64,000 nucleotides of DNA from Telmatactis stephensoni (lineage: Eukaryota; Cnidaria; Anthozoa; Actiniaria; Isophelliidae): the NCBI GenBank assembly GCA_029948255.1, contig JALIZF010001835.1, forward strand, positions 558,001-622,000, read 5' to 3'. Both the position numbers and the translations under genes were made by a program. Positions 11,822 to 24,839 of the stretch are shown here, in pieces; positions within the stretch are counted from its first letter, which is position 1, and every line of letters starts with the position of its first letter. Under the pieces are notes generated by a model, which had not been told where the DNA came from, ran no database searches, and worked only from the letters and a program-made list of their open reading frames with translations.

Positions 11822-14800
11822 CTGTTTTAAAAAGAATAGAAAATGTATAATTTTTTTATCTAGCATGCGCGGGTATCGATGTGTAATAACGTGTGTAATC
11901 ACATACCTTGTTCTTTGACAGCAAAGTTGACAATGGTTGTTTTAGTGGAAATCTCTGGTGTGTAATGAGGATTGCTCAGCTTTGTGGTGATGTAGAAACT
12001 AAAATCAAGGTTGTACTCGACTTCTTTGTCTCCAAGTTTGATGAGGTATCGACCACCTTTTGTAATAAGAACACAACATCAAATAATTTAAAGTAACACA
12101 CAGCGAAATAGAACAGTCTTCTATGACTGTGGATGTGTCTCATCGTTTTTGTCTCATCCAATGGAAAAGCAGAGGCACAGCACAAAAAGTCACCAGTCTT
12201 AAAAGAACTTGGTGCTAAAAACAGTAGGAATGCAATAATGGGAATTGCGCTCAGAATACTTAGAAACAGTTTGCAATTCGCATACTTACCAACTTTAATA
12301 AGAGATTTATTCAATATTGGTGCAAGAGATGGATCAAGTTCCTCCTGTAAAGACATTAAGTTAGTAGGTTAATATCGTAGAGATGGATCGAGCTCCTCCT
12401 GTAAAGACATTAAGTTAGTAGGTTAATATCGTAGAGATGGATCGAGTTCCTCCTGTAAAGACATCAAGTTAGTTTACATACTATTTGCTTTGTTTCCATG
12501 TCTTGTATTTCTTCATTATCTTTTAACTTTCATTCCATCTCTTTCCCTTCAAATTCCTTGACGTTTTTTTCCCTCATGCTTCTTTACGTCCGTCCGTCCG
12601 TTATTCCTTCCTTCCTTCTTTCCCTCCTTCCTTCTTCCCTCCTTTCCTTCCCTTCCTTCCTTCGCCCTTCCTTCCTCCCTCCCTTCATTCCTCCCCTCCT
12701 CTCTGCCTCCCTCCCCTCCTTTCCTTTCCCTTTTCTTCCATTTTTCGACTGTGGCTTTGACTTAAGTAGAAGGCAATACCCTAAAGTACCCTCTAAGACG
12801 ATTCTCAATAAACTGGGTACTAAGGAATGACTATTGATATATTGTCCACATAAAAACGATCATGAAGAAACCAAAAAGAGCCAATACCTGGACATTCTGT
12901 AGTAGGACAGGGCTACCAAACTGCACAGCATTCTCAAGAGTCCTCAGGTAGTCGTGTTGCTGAAGATCAATAATCTTTAACCCCTGTTCAACAAGAAAAA
13001 GTTCCAACAGTTATAATTCTGGTACATCCGTGAAGAGATGTAGTTGATACATACATTCTTTGTCTCCATGTTTTTAATCCATTTCAGTGCTTGTCCTTGA
13101 GGGTCGATCATCAAGGGCCACCTAAATTAGGCAAGAGTATTGGTTAGATAAGATGATGATGTTTACGATCATGATGATGATGATGATGATAATGATGACG
13201 ATGATGATGATCAGGTATCACAATGGTGCTTGTAAGCTATCATGAAGGGAATGATAACTTATAGGTGTATAAGATATCGTAAAAGTTTTATAAAATCTTT
13301 AATTTCTTACCTGTTCCCACGAGTTACAATAACACCATTCTCAGTTGAGAAGGCATCTGAAGGCAAACCCTAGTAAACCAAGTAAACACAAGAAATAAGT
13401 CAGTTTCCATTCCATTATGAGTCGGTAAAACTGTACCTACTATACCTGTATATTCCATTCTCGTACTGTTGTTGGCTTAGAGAGGAACAACGAGAACGTG
13501 AAGTTTGGATTACAAGGTAAGTTGCACTGACGAACCTGTAAGTACAACACAATATCAAACAAAGGTTTAGGTTTTTATTGAGTTAGAGTAAAAGCATCAT
13601 TTTCTGGTTTTCTGGGAATGATACTCTACTTCCATCACCATCTGGAACTAGCATACCTGTGCCAGCCATGTTTTCTGGACGAGCTCATCTCTGTAGTTAG
13701 ACAAAAATGGACCAGCATAGGACAGAAAAGCATGCAGCAATCAGACAGTCACCCACTAGGTAGCCAATATTCTCATCAAGAATCTGAAAAACGATAGGAA
13801 AATCACAGCAATGAGCACTAGTAGAAGAATCGTAAAGTAAGCTGCGGTATTTCCTCAGAGTCTTGAGTTGTGTAATCCATAGTTTCAGTGAACTGAGTAT
13901 CAGGCCCTCTTGGGGGGTGAGGAGGGTGGGAGGTGATACACTCAGGCTAGAGTTTGAGGTAACATTGACAATCTCAAACCCTCACTATCTTGACCATCCC
14001 TTCATGAGTTCGACATAATGAGGTTTTACATACCGTGACACTAGCTTCCCAACGATCCCTCTCTCCAGCCTAAACCAGACACCAGTTTGCCAGCCCGCTC
14101 TAGCTTGATCTCCAACATCTCTGCTTTCTTCCTTAGTTCTTCTTTCTGAGCAGACTTCTCGTCGTACTGTCTCTTAAGCTCTTCCATACGATCTGTTACC
14201 TGTGAGGAACAATAAGTTAGAGGTCTCATTAGCCACTCCCATTTCTCGTGAGCAAGAAAGATGGACCACGATGGGACAGGGAAGTGAAAAGAGGCAAGAC
14301 GTTTGAGCTCAGTTAAAAGTATCAAATTGAATTGAAACAAATAAAGCACATTTTATGAGACCTGTAAACTTTTTCTAAAATCAACAGGCAAAATTAATTT
14401 TTGGCTAATTACTTAGTAATTAGAAAAACATGCCCTGGGATTCCTGTGTTAAGAGACACTTGATCACAAGAAGCCTAAACGATTCGATATACTTTGGCAA
14501 TTTCTCCACGTACGGGACACAATTGATGCCATTCAACAGAAAAACAAAAGATTTCTAGTGAGCACACAGAACAAAGATCACAAAGATTACCGTTTCAGTA
14601 CACGACTGAGAATATTTCATATGAGTGTGAAACGGACCGCGCCGCGCCGTGACCGTGTCAGTTACGTGATGTCTATACAAACATTCGAAATTCCTGCCGT
14701 AAACGTGCCGTGACTGTACAGTACCGTTTTCACAGTCATACGAAATCTGCTCCAATTGACCCCATCCACTAAGGAGCCTTCGATTTCATACATATCGTAC

Positions 14801-17800
14801 CTCTTTGAGTTTTGCCTTAGCATCAGCTAAGATGGCCTGCTTCTCTGCTAGCTGTGCCTGTGCCTGGTGGAGCCTTTGCCTCTTGGGTTCCACTACCCTG
14901 TAAATACGCCCATACACCTCCATAGCTCTAACCCACATACACAACGATTTAGCTGCCAAGGACACACGTCCAATGATTTCCGGCTGGAAATCTGATTGAG
15001 CACAGTAAGTGCCAGTCTTCTTGAGTACACGGTCTGACATGTTGTCTTTGTCATAGTTGACTAGTTGCTTGATAAAGTTACCATCACCTGCAGGAAACAA
15101 GACAGGCATACTCAACATGATACAATGTAGGATCAAGATGATGACGATGACAAGGATGGTGGTGTTGATGATGATATGGTGGTGATGATGCAAAAACGTG
15201 TGTGTCGAGCGTGTATCTAGTGTTGAATGTATGAATGGCAAAACCCTCTTTACACTAACTGCCACTACATTTCATACATTGTTTTTATACAAACAACTTT
15301 CACATCAAATTTTTAAGGAAAGAGGTGAATACCAGATTCAAATGGGATGAAAGAGATATTAAACATCCAATACAAACTCAAATATGTTAAGCCAAGCTCA
15401 AATCAAAATCAAGGAAGGGTAAGCAACAAGGAGCAGGACGAGAAGGAGAACACTCCCTACCACCCACAAACAGATGTCAAATTGTATCGCTTACCTAGCT
15501 GCCTCTTGGCCTCTGCCCATGTGGGTTCTGAACCCCTAAGAATCATAACAGCCTCCATGACCTTTTCTACCAAGGCAGGTGGACGTCCGTAGGACTTGAT
15601 CTCTGTCATGTCCTTCTTGTTCAAAGATTCGAGAGCTTTCATAGCTTCTTGTAGAGCAGGTATGGCTTCGTCTAGGTCACGCTGGGCGTTTTCAGCCATG
15701 GCACGACATTTCTCTTCTTCTTCAGCAATTTTTTCACTTTTAGCTAAAACAATCTGAAGAAAGAAAGAAATACCATCGTAAATCGATTATTGTAAAGCTG
15801 ATTTGCTTATTGTGGAGCTGATTTGCTGTTTAATTTAGTCGTTGGAGATTTCTAGGCATGTCCTCGCCAAGAACATGACTAACATGAGCAGCCCTAATGT
15901 GTAAGGTCTTACTTTTTGTTGTTCATCAGCGTCACGTTTCTGCTGGACAATGACCACTAGATATTCTTCACACTGCTTTTGGAACTCATTGACTTTGATG
16001 GTAGCTTCCTCTAGCTCTACAGACATCACTTCAACCTGTAGTATAAGAGGAATTTTTACACAATGCAAGATTTGGTACACAATCTGCTAAATATATTGGA
16101 TGCATACTGGTGCAGCGACTTCACCGTCATAATAATCAGTAGGTAAATTTGGCAAACCCAACTACGACGTAAGAATACTAGTTCATGTTTGACTTCCGTA
16201 ACATTGCCACAACGTTAAAATTGGATCACCACTTGAGCGTTTCCTCACAGAAAATTATTTAGCGGAACGTAACACAATACAAAGCTCTGGCATCCGGGGA
16301 ACCTTTTCAACACACTCTGATGTCATCATCATTATCATCATCATCATCATAATCATTATCCTTATTGGGCGTCATCATTTATATTTTGTGATGAGATTAC
16401 CTTGGCTCTAGTATCATCAATCTTCTCCAATCCATTCCTCAGTTTACTAGCAGCATCACCAAGTTCTTTCTTCTTCTCAGACAGCAGACTCTGGTACCCA
16501 GACACCAATTCCAGGTAATTCGTAGGTGTGACATAGTTATGCCTCTTCACTTCTAACAACATGCGGTTGGACATATCGACCACCGATCGATGTACGACCA
16601 CGAACACTTCGGCCACAGCTGGCTTGAGTTCTTCATCGCCAACATCAATGTGTTCTAAGTATTTCTCAGCGACTTCAAGTAAAGCATCTTGTGGCCATTC
16701 ACTGAACCAATCAATTGTTGTGCAGTTAACAAAGGCTGGGTACATACGGATACGGTTCCTGCAAATAAAAGCGTTTCATTGAAGCTCTTCAAGTATGATT
16801 AGCTGAAAGTAAGTGATTAAGAGAGCAAGGTCATTCAGGCACAAAGAAACAAATGAGCAAACGAACAAATAAGAGAGAGGGGGAGGCAGAAAAGGAGGGG
16901 AGAGCAGGAAGTACAAAAAAAAAAAACCCCGAGAAATACGCTGTAAGGTAGATATATACGAGTCATCAAGTTTAAAATTTGCTCAGAAAAAAATCCAAGC
17001 CCAGAAGGGATTTGAACCTGTGACCTTCTGAATACTAGTTAGATACTCTAACCAATTGTGGTGAGTTGTTACCTGAATGGATCTCCTACAGGGCTCATAC
17101 ACAGCACAATGTGAAGATTACTGCGTACTCTCTCGATGAAGTAAGCAAACATAGATTCAGGTGTATCTTGTATACCATCCTTACGGGCAGCCTCAGATAA
17201 GGCAGTACGGACCTGTCATCATATTGCAACATGTGAAAATGATACACAGACTCTCCAAACATGTAGAGTATAGTTATTTATAAAATATTTGAGATATAAC
17301 GCGCGCGCTGATTGGCTCAGTGGCTACTGTGTTTATATAAGGACAGAGACACGCTCGCGGTAAACAGCAAAAAATATTTTATAAAAGCAATATAAAACGC
17401 GCGCGCATGTCTCTGTTGTGTGATGTAAACACTCTGGGAGATGTAGAGCACTCGAAAAGCAATAGAAATACTGGGCTTCGCCTTATGTTCCTAAGCTTGC
17501 TTTTCTCTTGCTCTACATCTTCCATCGTGTTTATATCACAGAACAGAGACATGCGCGCGCGTTTTATATTCCTTAATCATATCCAACTACTGTGAGTCCA
17601 ATCGTTATCAATATCACCACCATCACCATTCTCTAGCTCAATCAACTATCATTTATTTCACCATGCATACTATTCATTCACTCTATCATCATCATCATCA
17701 TCATCTTCATCATCATCATCACTTAGACTCTCTCAAGATTATCATCTACTTCTGTTGTTATCAACCAATAATGTATCATCATCACCATCATCATCATCAT

Positions 17801-19693
17801 CATCAATATCTACTGCCATAGTCATTAATATCATGGTACCTCTTCAAATTCATCTGGTTTGTATAAGTTAGGAACCTCTCCACTGCTAAGGATGTTGTTG
17901 ATGTCCTCCAGGAATGTTTCCTCTAAGGCTTGTGTATCAGTAAACAGGAATACTGTAGGTTTGTAGTCTACACCTGCCTGGTAGTACAGTCTCTTTATAT
18001 CTAAACAAAAGCACATCAATGGTTAGACCATAAACACTACTCAATCTATCGTAGTCTCTGTGGCTGGTTGAGGAGATCAAGAAGAGGAGAAGAAAGGAAG
18101 GTGTGATGGGTGGAAGGAACATGGCTGGAGTAGTCAATGATAGACAATGTATACGCCCCTGTAAGGAAAATATCTCCCTAAGACAGACACTCCTTCGTGG
18201 TTCTAGCTTGACCATACTGCACTGTAATTGTTCTAAACATCATCTTAGGAGGGTACCTCATCCCATGGCTACTCCTGAGTGTGTCAACCTAACAATAAAG
18301 ATGATAGTAGACCGTAGTATTGCTCATAGACTTACCATCTCTGAATTCTGTTATTCTGTAGTGCTTGGTGACTTCAATTTGGAAGACTTTATAATCAATG
18401 ATATAGGATGCTAGGCGTGTCAGGCTTTGCCTTCCACTACCACCTATACCAATAAGCAACATGTTGCCTCTAGGCTGGCCTATCACTCGAATGATTCTTG
18501 TCACTGAAAGAATGAGAAAATAACAGTAATTGAGGAGGAGCCCATGAAAGCATGAAAGCCTAAGCTATGTTTCTAGTGATTATTCCAAGTTTCTACGAAA
18601 TAATAATGGTCTAAAATGTTCAACTAAAATTGGAAACCTCATAATGACAGGCTTCCATTGTTGTTTGTATACAATCTGACAGTGATCATACCATGTTCGA
18701 TAGCATCTCTAAACAGTACAAGATCTTGAGGGATGATCCCAGGTTCCATGTTGTAGTCCTCTAGTTGGTCTTCCATGAATTTCTTCAGTGCCTTGAAGTC
18801 AGTCAGGTCTTCATATACAACACCATCTTTCATGAAGTCACCTAAAACAGAGAAGAAACACTCTCACACTTGACAACTTAGAGTTTGGTATTCATGAGTG
18901 ACGGAAGCAGATAGAAAGTGGAAGCAACGCATGTAGAGACATGATGTAATTTCTCAGTTGAACTGTGTGTCAGTCCAAACAGAATAAGGTGCAGCACTGA
19001 AACTTGATTCTATTCCTGCAACTGTTGTGCCTTCATCAATGCCTTCATCCTTTTTGTTGCATAAGCACTCTAATGCTGTCATCTGACAGTCACTGTCATC
19101 ATCAATGTCATCATTACCATCATCATCATTGCAGGGGTGGACACATGGTGCAATTCTGTGCTGTGCGCAATGTTGCAGAGAAACTTGCAGGAAAGGTTGC
19201 ATCATGTGTCCTAAGAAGTGCACCCAATGTGAAGATGCCACACTTACCAAAGATGGGTGGTTGCTTGTTAGGGCAAAGGTTGTGGTAGGTCAGATCAAAC
19301 ATGGTTCCCAGTTTGTCACTCAGTAGGTTTATAAATGACTCCCTGTCTTGTGCATCTACTAGACGATCAGCAAATACCCTGCAATATCAAATGGTATGAA
19401 TGTATTAAATCAATATCATCAACATCATCATCACTTTGGTCAAGCTTATCATTTAGCAGTATGCCAAGAATATTTTAAGACCATAGACAACATCATTGGG
19501 GATTTTATGAGCGTGTTATTTTCCATGCAGGTGCCATCTTCTGATGTTCTTGTTTGAACATCAGTTGGAGTGTAAAACAACTTTGAACACAGCTCACACC
19601 CACCATCAATGCCTTCATCCTTTTTGTTGCATAAGCACTCTAATGCTGTCATCAACAGTCACTGTCACTGTCATTGTCATCATCATCAATGTC

Positions 19694-19727
<34 letters not shown>

Positions 19728-22700
19728 TCATTGCCATCAATATCAATATCCTTTTTGTTGAACTCATTATAATACCTGAAGTTTTCATGAACCCACAGTC
19801 TTGAGATGCTTGTCTTAGTGTCATGATGGTCTTTGTTGGCACGCAAAAGACCTTGAAATATCTAAAAGAACACTTTATAGTCAGTACTGTAACCATGAAT
19901 CAACTTCATCGACTTACAGTAATTCTAACCTTGGAGATATCCCTCAAGTTAAACAGATAGTGGATCTTCGTAGGTGTTGGCAACATCTTGGCTACTATCG
20001 TGTTGTAGATATCAATGGTTGCCTGAGAAAAGAAGCAAAGAAAATATTATAATTAAAGTAAAGTAGGACTTTACAAGTGTTCCTCAAAAAGTGCTGACAT
20101 CAATTATTGTTTATCTACCTGTGTCATAATATCACCAAGAGCTTTAACATCTTCTTCAAAGTCCTGTAGTTTCTGATTGATCATGGTACCAAAGATTCTC
20201 TTGATTTGACTCTCTTGAGGGGAATGTCATGTTGATGAGATTAAATCTGCTCTGAAGTCGCTTGGATATCACCATACGACCACCACCTGGAGGTCCCATT
20301 GCTGCCAACAGGTGCATATCCTGTGATAAACAAAATTTAGGACAGGGTAAGTGATGACAACATTGTAAATGCACATGTGCTCCAGGAGAATTTCTGATAT
20401 CAATAATATTATTGAATGTGTAAAAATGAAACTAAACTGTTTCACATTGTTTTAATGCTTCTGCACAAATGTACATTTATTTATTTAAATGAAGAGATCA
20501 AACCAATAATTATCTCAAAGATTTAAGGAAAACTTGAAAACTGATCAAACATCACTTATTCTGCTGTTGTGGAGACCCCTTCAAATGAAACCTTATGTAT
20601 TCTTAAATATGTTACCTTGATGTATTTGATGGTTTGTTTCAACCTATCATACCAGAACCCATAATCCAACCAGAGTTTGATAAGTTCTAATGGTGGCTGA
20701 GATCCAAAGGTGTCCTTGGCTGGCATATTGAAGTCGTCCATGAATGTTATCATCTGTTTACCACCAATGGGGACATACATACCTGTAGACAACAAGCAAG
20801 CAAAAAGATTATCATCAATTAAAGTCGCTTACCTGGCAATTTTTTAAAGTTTTCTCAGAGTGGACTGAGGTGAAGAATTACAGTCAACTCTTGCCTTGCA
20901 GACATCCCACTATTATGGACACCCTGGTGTTACAAACAGAAGCTAACTAAAACATTTCCAAGTGACAATCCAACCAAAAATTGGGTCAATTTCATCTCAC
21001 CTCACTACTGTTGACTCTTACTTTTATGGATACCAAATGAATGCCTCAAGGGTGTCTGCTATAACAAGAGTTGACTATACATGTCTGTGTATAGTACTAG
21101 TATTAAAAACCTTACCCTTAGTTCTTTTCTCCACTTTGCTCTCAATAATCTCCTGTACATTGTTAGAGCTTGTTTGAGCAGACATGTTGATGACCAGTAG
21201 ACTGTAGATCTTGGGGTCTAGGCGTTGTAAGACACCCTGAGCTACTGATGTCTTGCCAGTACCTACAGGGCCCACAAGTAGAACTGGATGCTTGGCTTGG
21301 ATCAAGTTATAAACTAAGAAATCATAGCGCACTGTATCTACAGTTGGAACCATGATCTTATAGAAAGGTACACTGAAAAACAAAATGAACTCATTAGACT
21401 TTGGAGTGACAGTTACTTCAAAAATATTTTGAGCAATTATGGGTCATATGATACTGATGACACTGGAGGAAGGACAGGGAAAGAATGGAAGGATAGTTTC
21501 TTTGTATTAGGATGCAGAACAATGTGAATGATAAACATAAGTTGATGATGGTAATTCTCAGTCATGCATGACAATTATTCTGATCAAGATGACTGACTGT
21601 AATGAATGTACATGTAGTAATGATGGTCTTAAAGATCAATGATGATGATGATGATGATGATGATGACAAATAACATGGTGGAGCTGGACAGTAATAATTA
21701 TAAATGATAATGATGATTGGAGGAGGCTGCATGTGGAGATTGATGGCAATGCCAATGCTATTGATGCTTCTCATGATGATGATGATGTTGATGATGTTGA
21801 TGGTCCTGGGGTTGATTATTGATGCAGATGATGCAGTTACAAATTACCTTGGATTGTATCTCCAGCCAGACCTCAACTTGTCCTCCCACAAGGCCCATGT
21901 CTTCTGTTTGGTATCCACTTGATATTCATACACAGTGTCCTGTTACGGCAAACAGTCTGCATTCAGTACATATATTTTAATGCTTTACTTATTGACTAGA
22001 GGCTTTTGCAGTTGACCCTCCAAAACATGACCAGATTACTGGAGGTGGCTGCCTATGCAGGTTTTGTTTTGATGAAGAAACTTAATTTTGGAGTAAGTAA
22101 ACTTAAGGTGTTCACTAGCATTAGAGATGCTTGCAAAAGGTTATTTTTGACAGTAAAACAAATGTCATAATTATAAATACCTTTGCAGGGAACTGGCCTT
22201 CTAACTCTCTCAAGAAGTTGTCCATCTTTTTCCTACTGTCTTCATCAACAGATGCACAGATTGACCAAATGAGTGAGAACAAGAACCACAACTCAATCAT
22301 GCGGACATAACTTTCTTCATGGGGCAGAACCTGTATAAATCAATAGCACAAATAAACAGTTTGGTAAAAGCGTCTTTATAGTGATGGCGAAAGTGATGAT
22401 GATTATGATGGTGATGGTGATGATGATGATGATGATTAGAGTGAGTAATAACATATCTAACAACAGAAAAAAGAGTCCTGACTTACCCCATTAGCTTCAG
22501 TTGCCAAAGCATCAAACAAGGTACACAGGGAAGTTACAGAATTCAGTTCAGATGTAGGTATTGGCTCCTTGCAATTCCGTCTCTTAAACTCCAAAACTTT
22601 GGGAACAAACTTCTCAAAAAGCCTTTGCAGATGTTCAATGGACTGTTTGTCTGATCTCCTCTCCAGCCATGAGTCAACATAAGGCTGCCAGCCAAGGTCT

Positions 22701-24808
22701 TTATAGTCTGTGTATACCATACCACAACGGCTGACAGTGGCTGGTGATGCAACTGCTAAGTTCTCTACTTCAAATAGCAAAGAAACCTACAAAGAATAAC
22801 AATGTATGTTGAATTATCTGAAATGTTGTACTTATAATGCATATGCATACAACACATTGAGCATACTAAAGACTGCTCATAATTACTTAATAGTTGATAT
22901 ACGTGCAATTATTGACAGCCAAATGGAAGTTAAAAAAAAAACATACAAGTTGGCTGATAAACAGATTTATGCAGTCAGCCCAACAGACAGACAGACAGAC
23001 AGACAGATAGACAGACAGACAGACAGACTGACTCAGGCCATTGAGCATACCTGTTCTGGCATACTGATACGTTCACCATTGATAAGAGTCAAGACTTTGT
23101 TGTCATCCATGACAGAGTTCATGGATTCAATCCACAAAGTGTCTACTGGAGCATCAAATAAAATCCACTTTTCATCTGACTTTTCATCTGCAAAAAGGAG
23201 ATGTGAAGAAAATGAAGTTAAATAAAATATAGTCTTCTAACATTCACCATTTCTTAGTTCTAGAGCATAATATTAATAGTCAAGACATGTACCTGCACAG
23301 GTTTGTCTCATGACACTAGACAATACACCATCAGTCCATTCATTGGTATTCAAGTCAAACTCTCCATACAGTTCACCAAGTGACAATGCCTTGGGATTGA
23401 TGGGAAATTCCTGTTTGAAATCAAATTGAATATTATTTAATCTACAGCCTTTATACATAGACCATAAAGAGATCAGAACTGCTGCAGATGTTGTATGACT
23501 GTGAAAATCATTGGCATGGGCAGCAAAGCATGGCTATGCAGAAAGAATTTTAAGTGTTTCTATAGACATCACAGAAATGACAGGGTCACGGCATGGCATG
23601 TTTCACCCTCACACAAAAATTGCCTTACCCTAACTACATTATAACCAGATTCACCATCTCTCTTCATCCTGGTCATGGCTCCTTGTAGTGTTTTCCAGCA
23701 CACACTTTTCCCTGAACCAGTCTGTCCTACCACCATGGTAGAGTGTCTACATTGTACATAAAACCAAATAATTAATATATTCATTGAAGCATGCATCTAA
23801 TGGTAAATAGTTACAAAATCCATGTAACTGACTATATACACTCTAAGTACATTGAAACCATATTCCAGCTGCCACTTTATTTTGTGCAGCATAATAAAAA
23901 TAATGATCACACTAAGTTAATTATGTGTTACAAAATGTACTCCCATATAACAAAAATCATACATCAGTATACCAGTATATTTTTCAATATCAGTTAGTCT
24001 TTTTGTGTTTTGTGATCTGTCTATCCTTAGGGGTGGAGCTTATGTGAATTCATTTATTATTTATTGGTTGATTTGAAATAAGCCATTGTCACTCTGCCAC
24101 CAAGGATCAGAAAATAAAGACAAAATTCTAACCAAAGTTGGAAAAATACAGTCACGATGCAACAATTTTCACTAAAAGACATCCCATTTTTATGGTCAGT
24201 CAATTTTGCCATTTTGTAGCCGTGGCCTGTATTAACAGGGTTTCTCTCTATGGACTGGAAGTACTTATATACCCCACCTCTCCCACTCATTGTCCTATGG
24301 ATTTTCTTGAAGTGACTCACCTTGAGTTCTTGGTTTCATACAGCTGAATGATCTTCAACACTGTTGCGGGTGTGGCCTGCAAACCTGCTTCTTTTAGTTC
24401 CTTTTCTATTGCTGCACGGAGCTGAAATAAATGCAGTAAGTCAAATCACTGCTAGTCACATCACCCATAGTCAGAAATATATAAACCCATTTGGACAGAC
24501 AGACAGATGTGATATCTACTGGACAAACACAAGTTATAGTGAACTTAGGAGACAGAAAAATACAGAGAGACACTACTAGTGACAGGCACTTCAGAAGTGT
24601 CTAGACAGATCGGCACAAGCCAGCCCCAGGTCAGATACAAATCTGGGATATTCAGACAGAAACAAGATAGATAGAAAGTGAGATATGAGTCTGAGAAAGT
24701 TGGCAGACATGCATGGAGACAAGACAATCTGACTAGAAAGTTTTCACTCTGAGATAGACAGCAGATGGACATAAAACATTCCAAAAGACAGACAGACATA
24801 CAGACAGG

Positions 24809-24839
<31 letters not shown>

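Noticed and set aside
11623..11850. Ser-rich open frame on the plus strand
   Set aside because: Mirror of the Glu/Lys-rich DNAH2 exon 73.
12498..12830. 110-codon open frame (plus strand)
   Set aside because: Translation of the CCTT low-complexity tract in a DNAH2 intron.
19544..19896. Open frames in the 19.6-kb region
   Set aside because: Products are ATC/GAT repeat translations (runs of I, T, M or D) in an intron.
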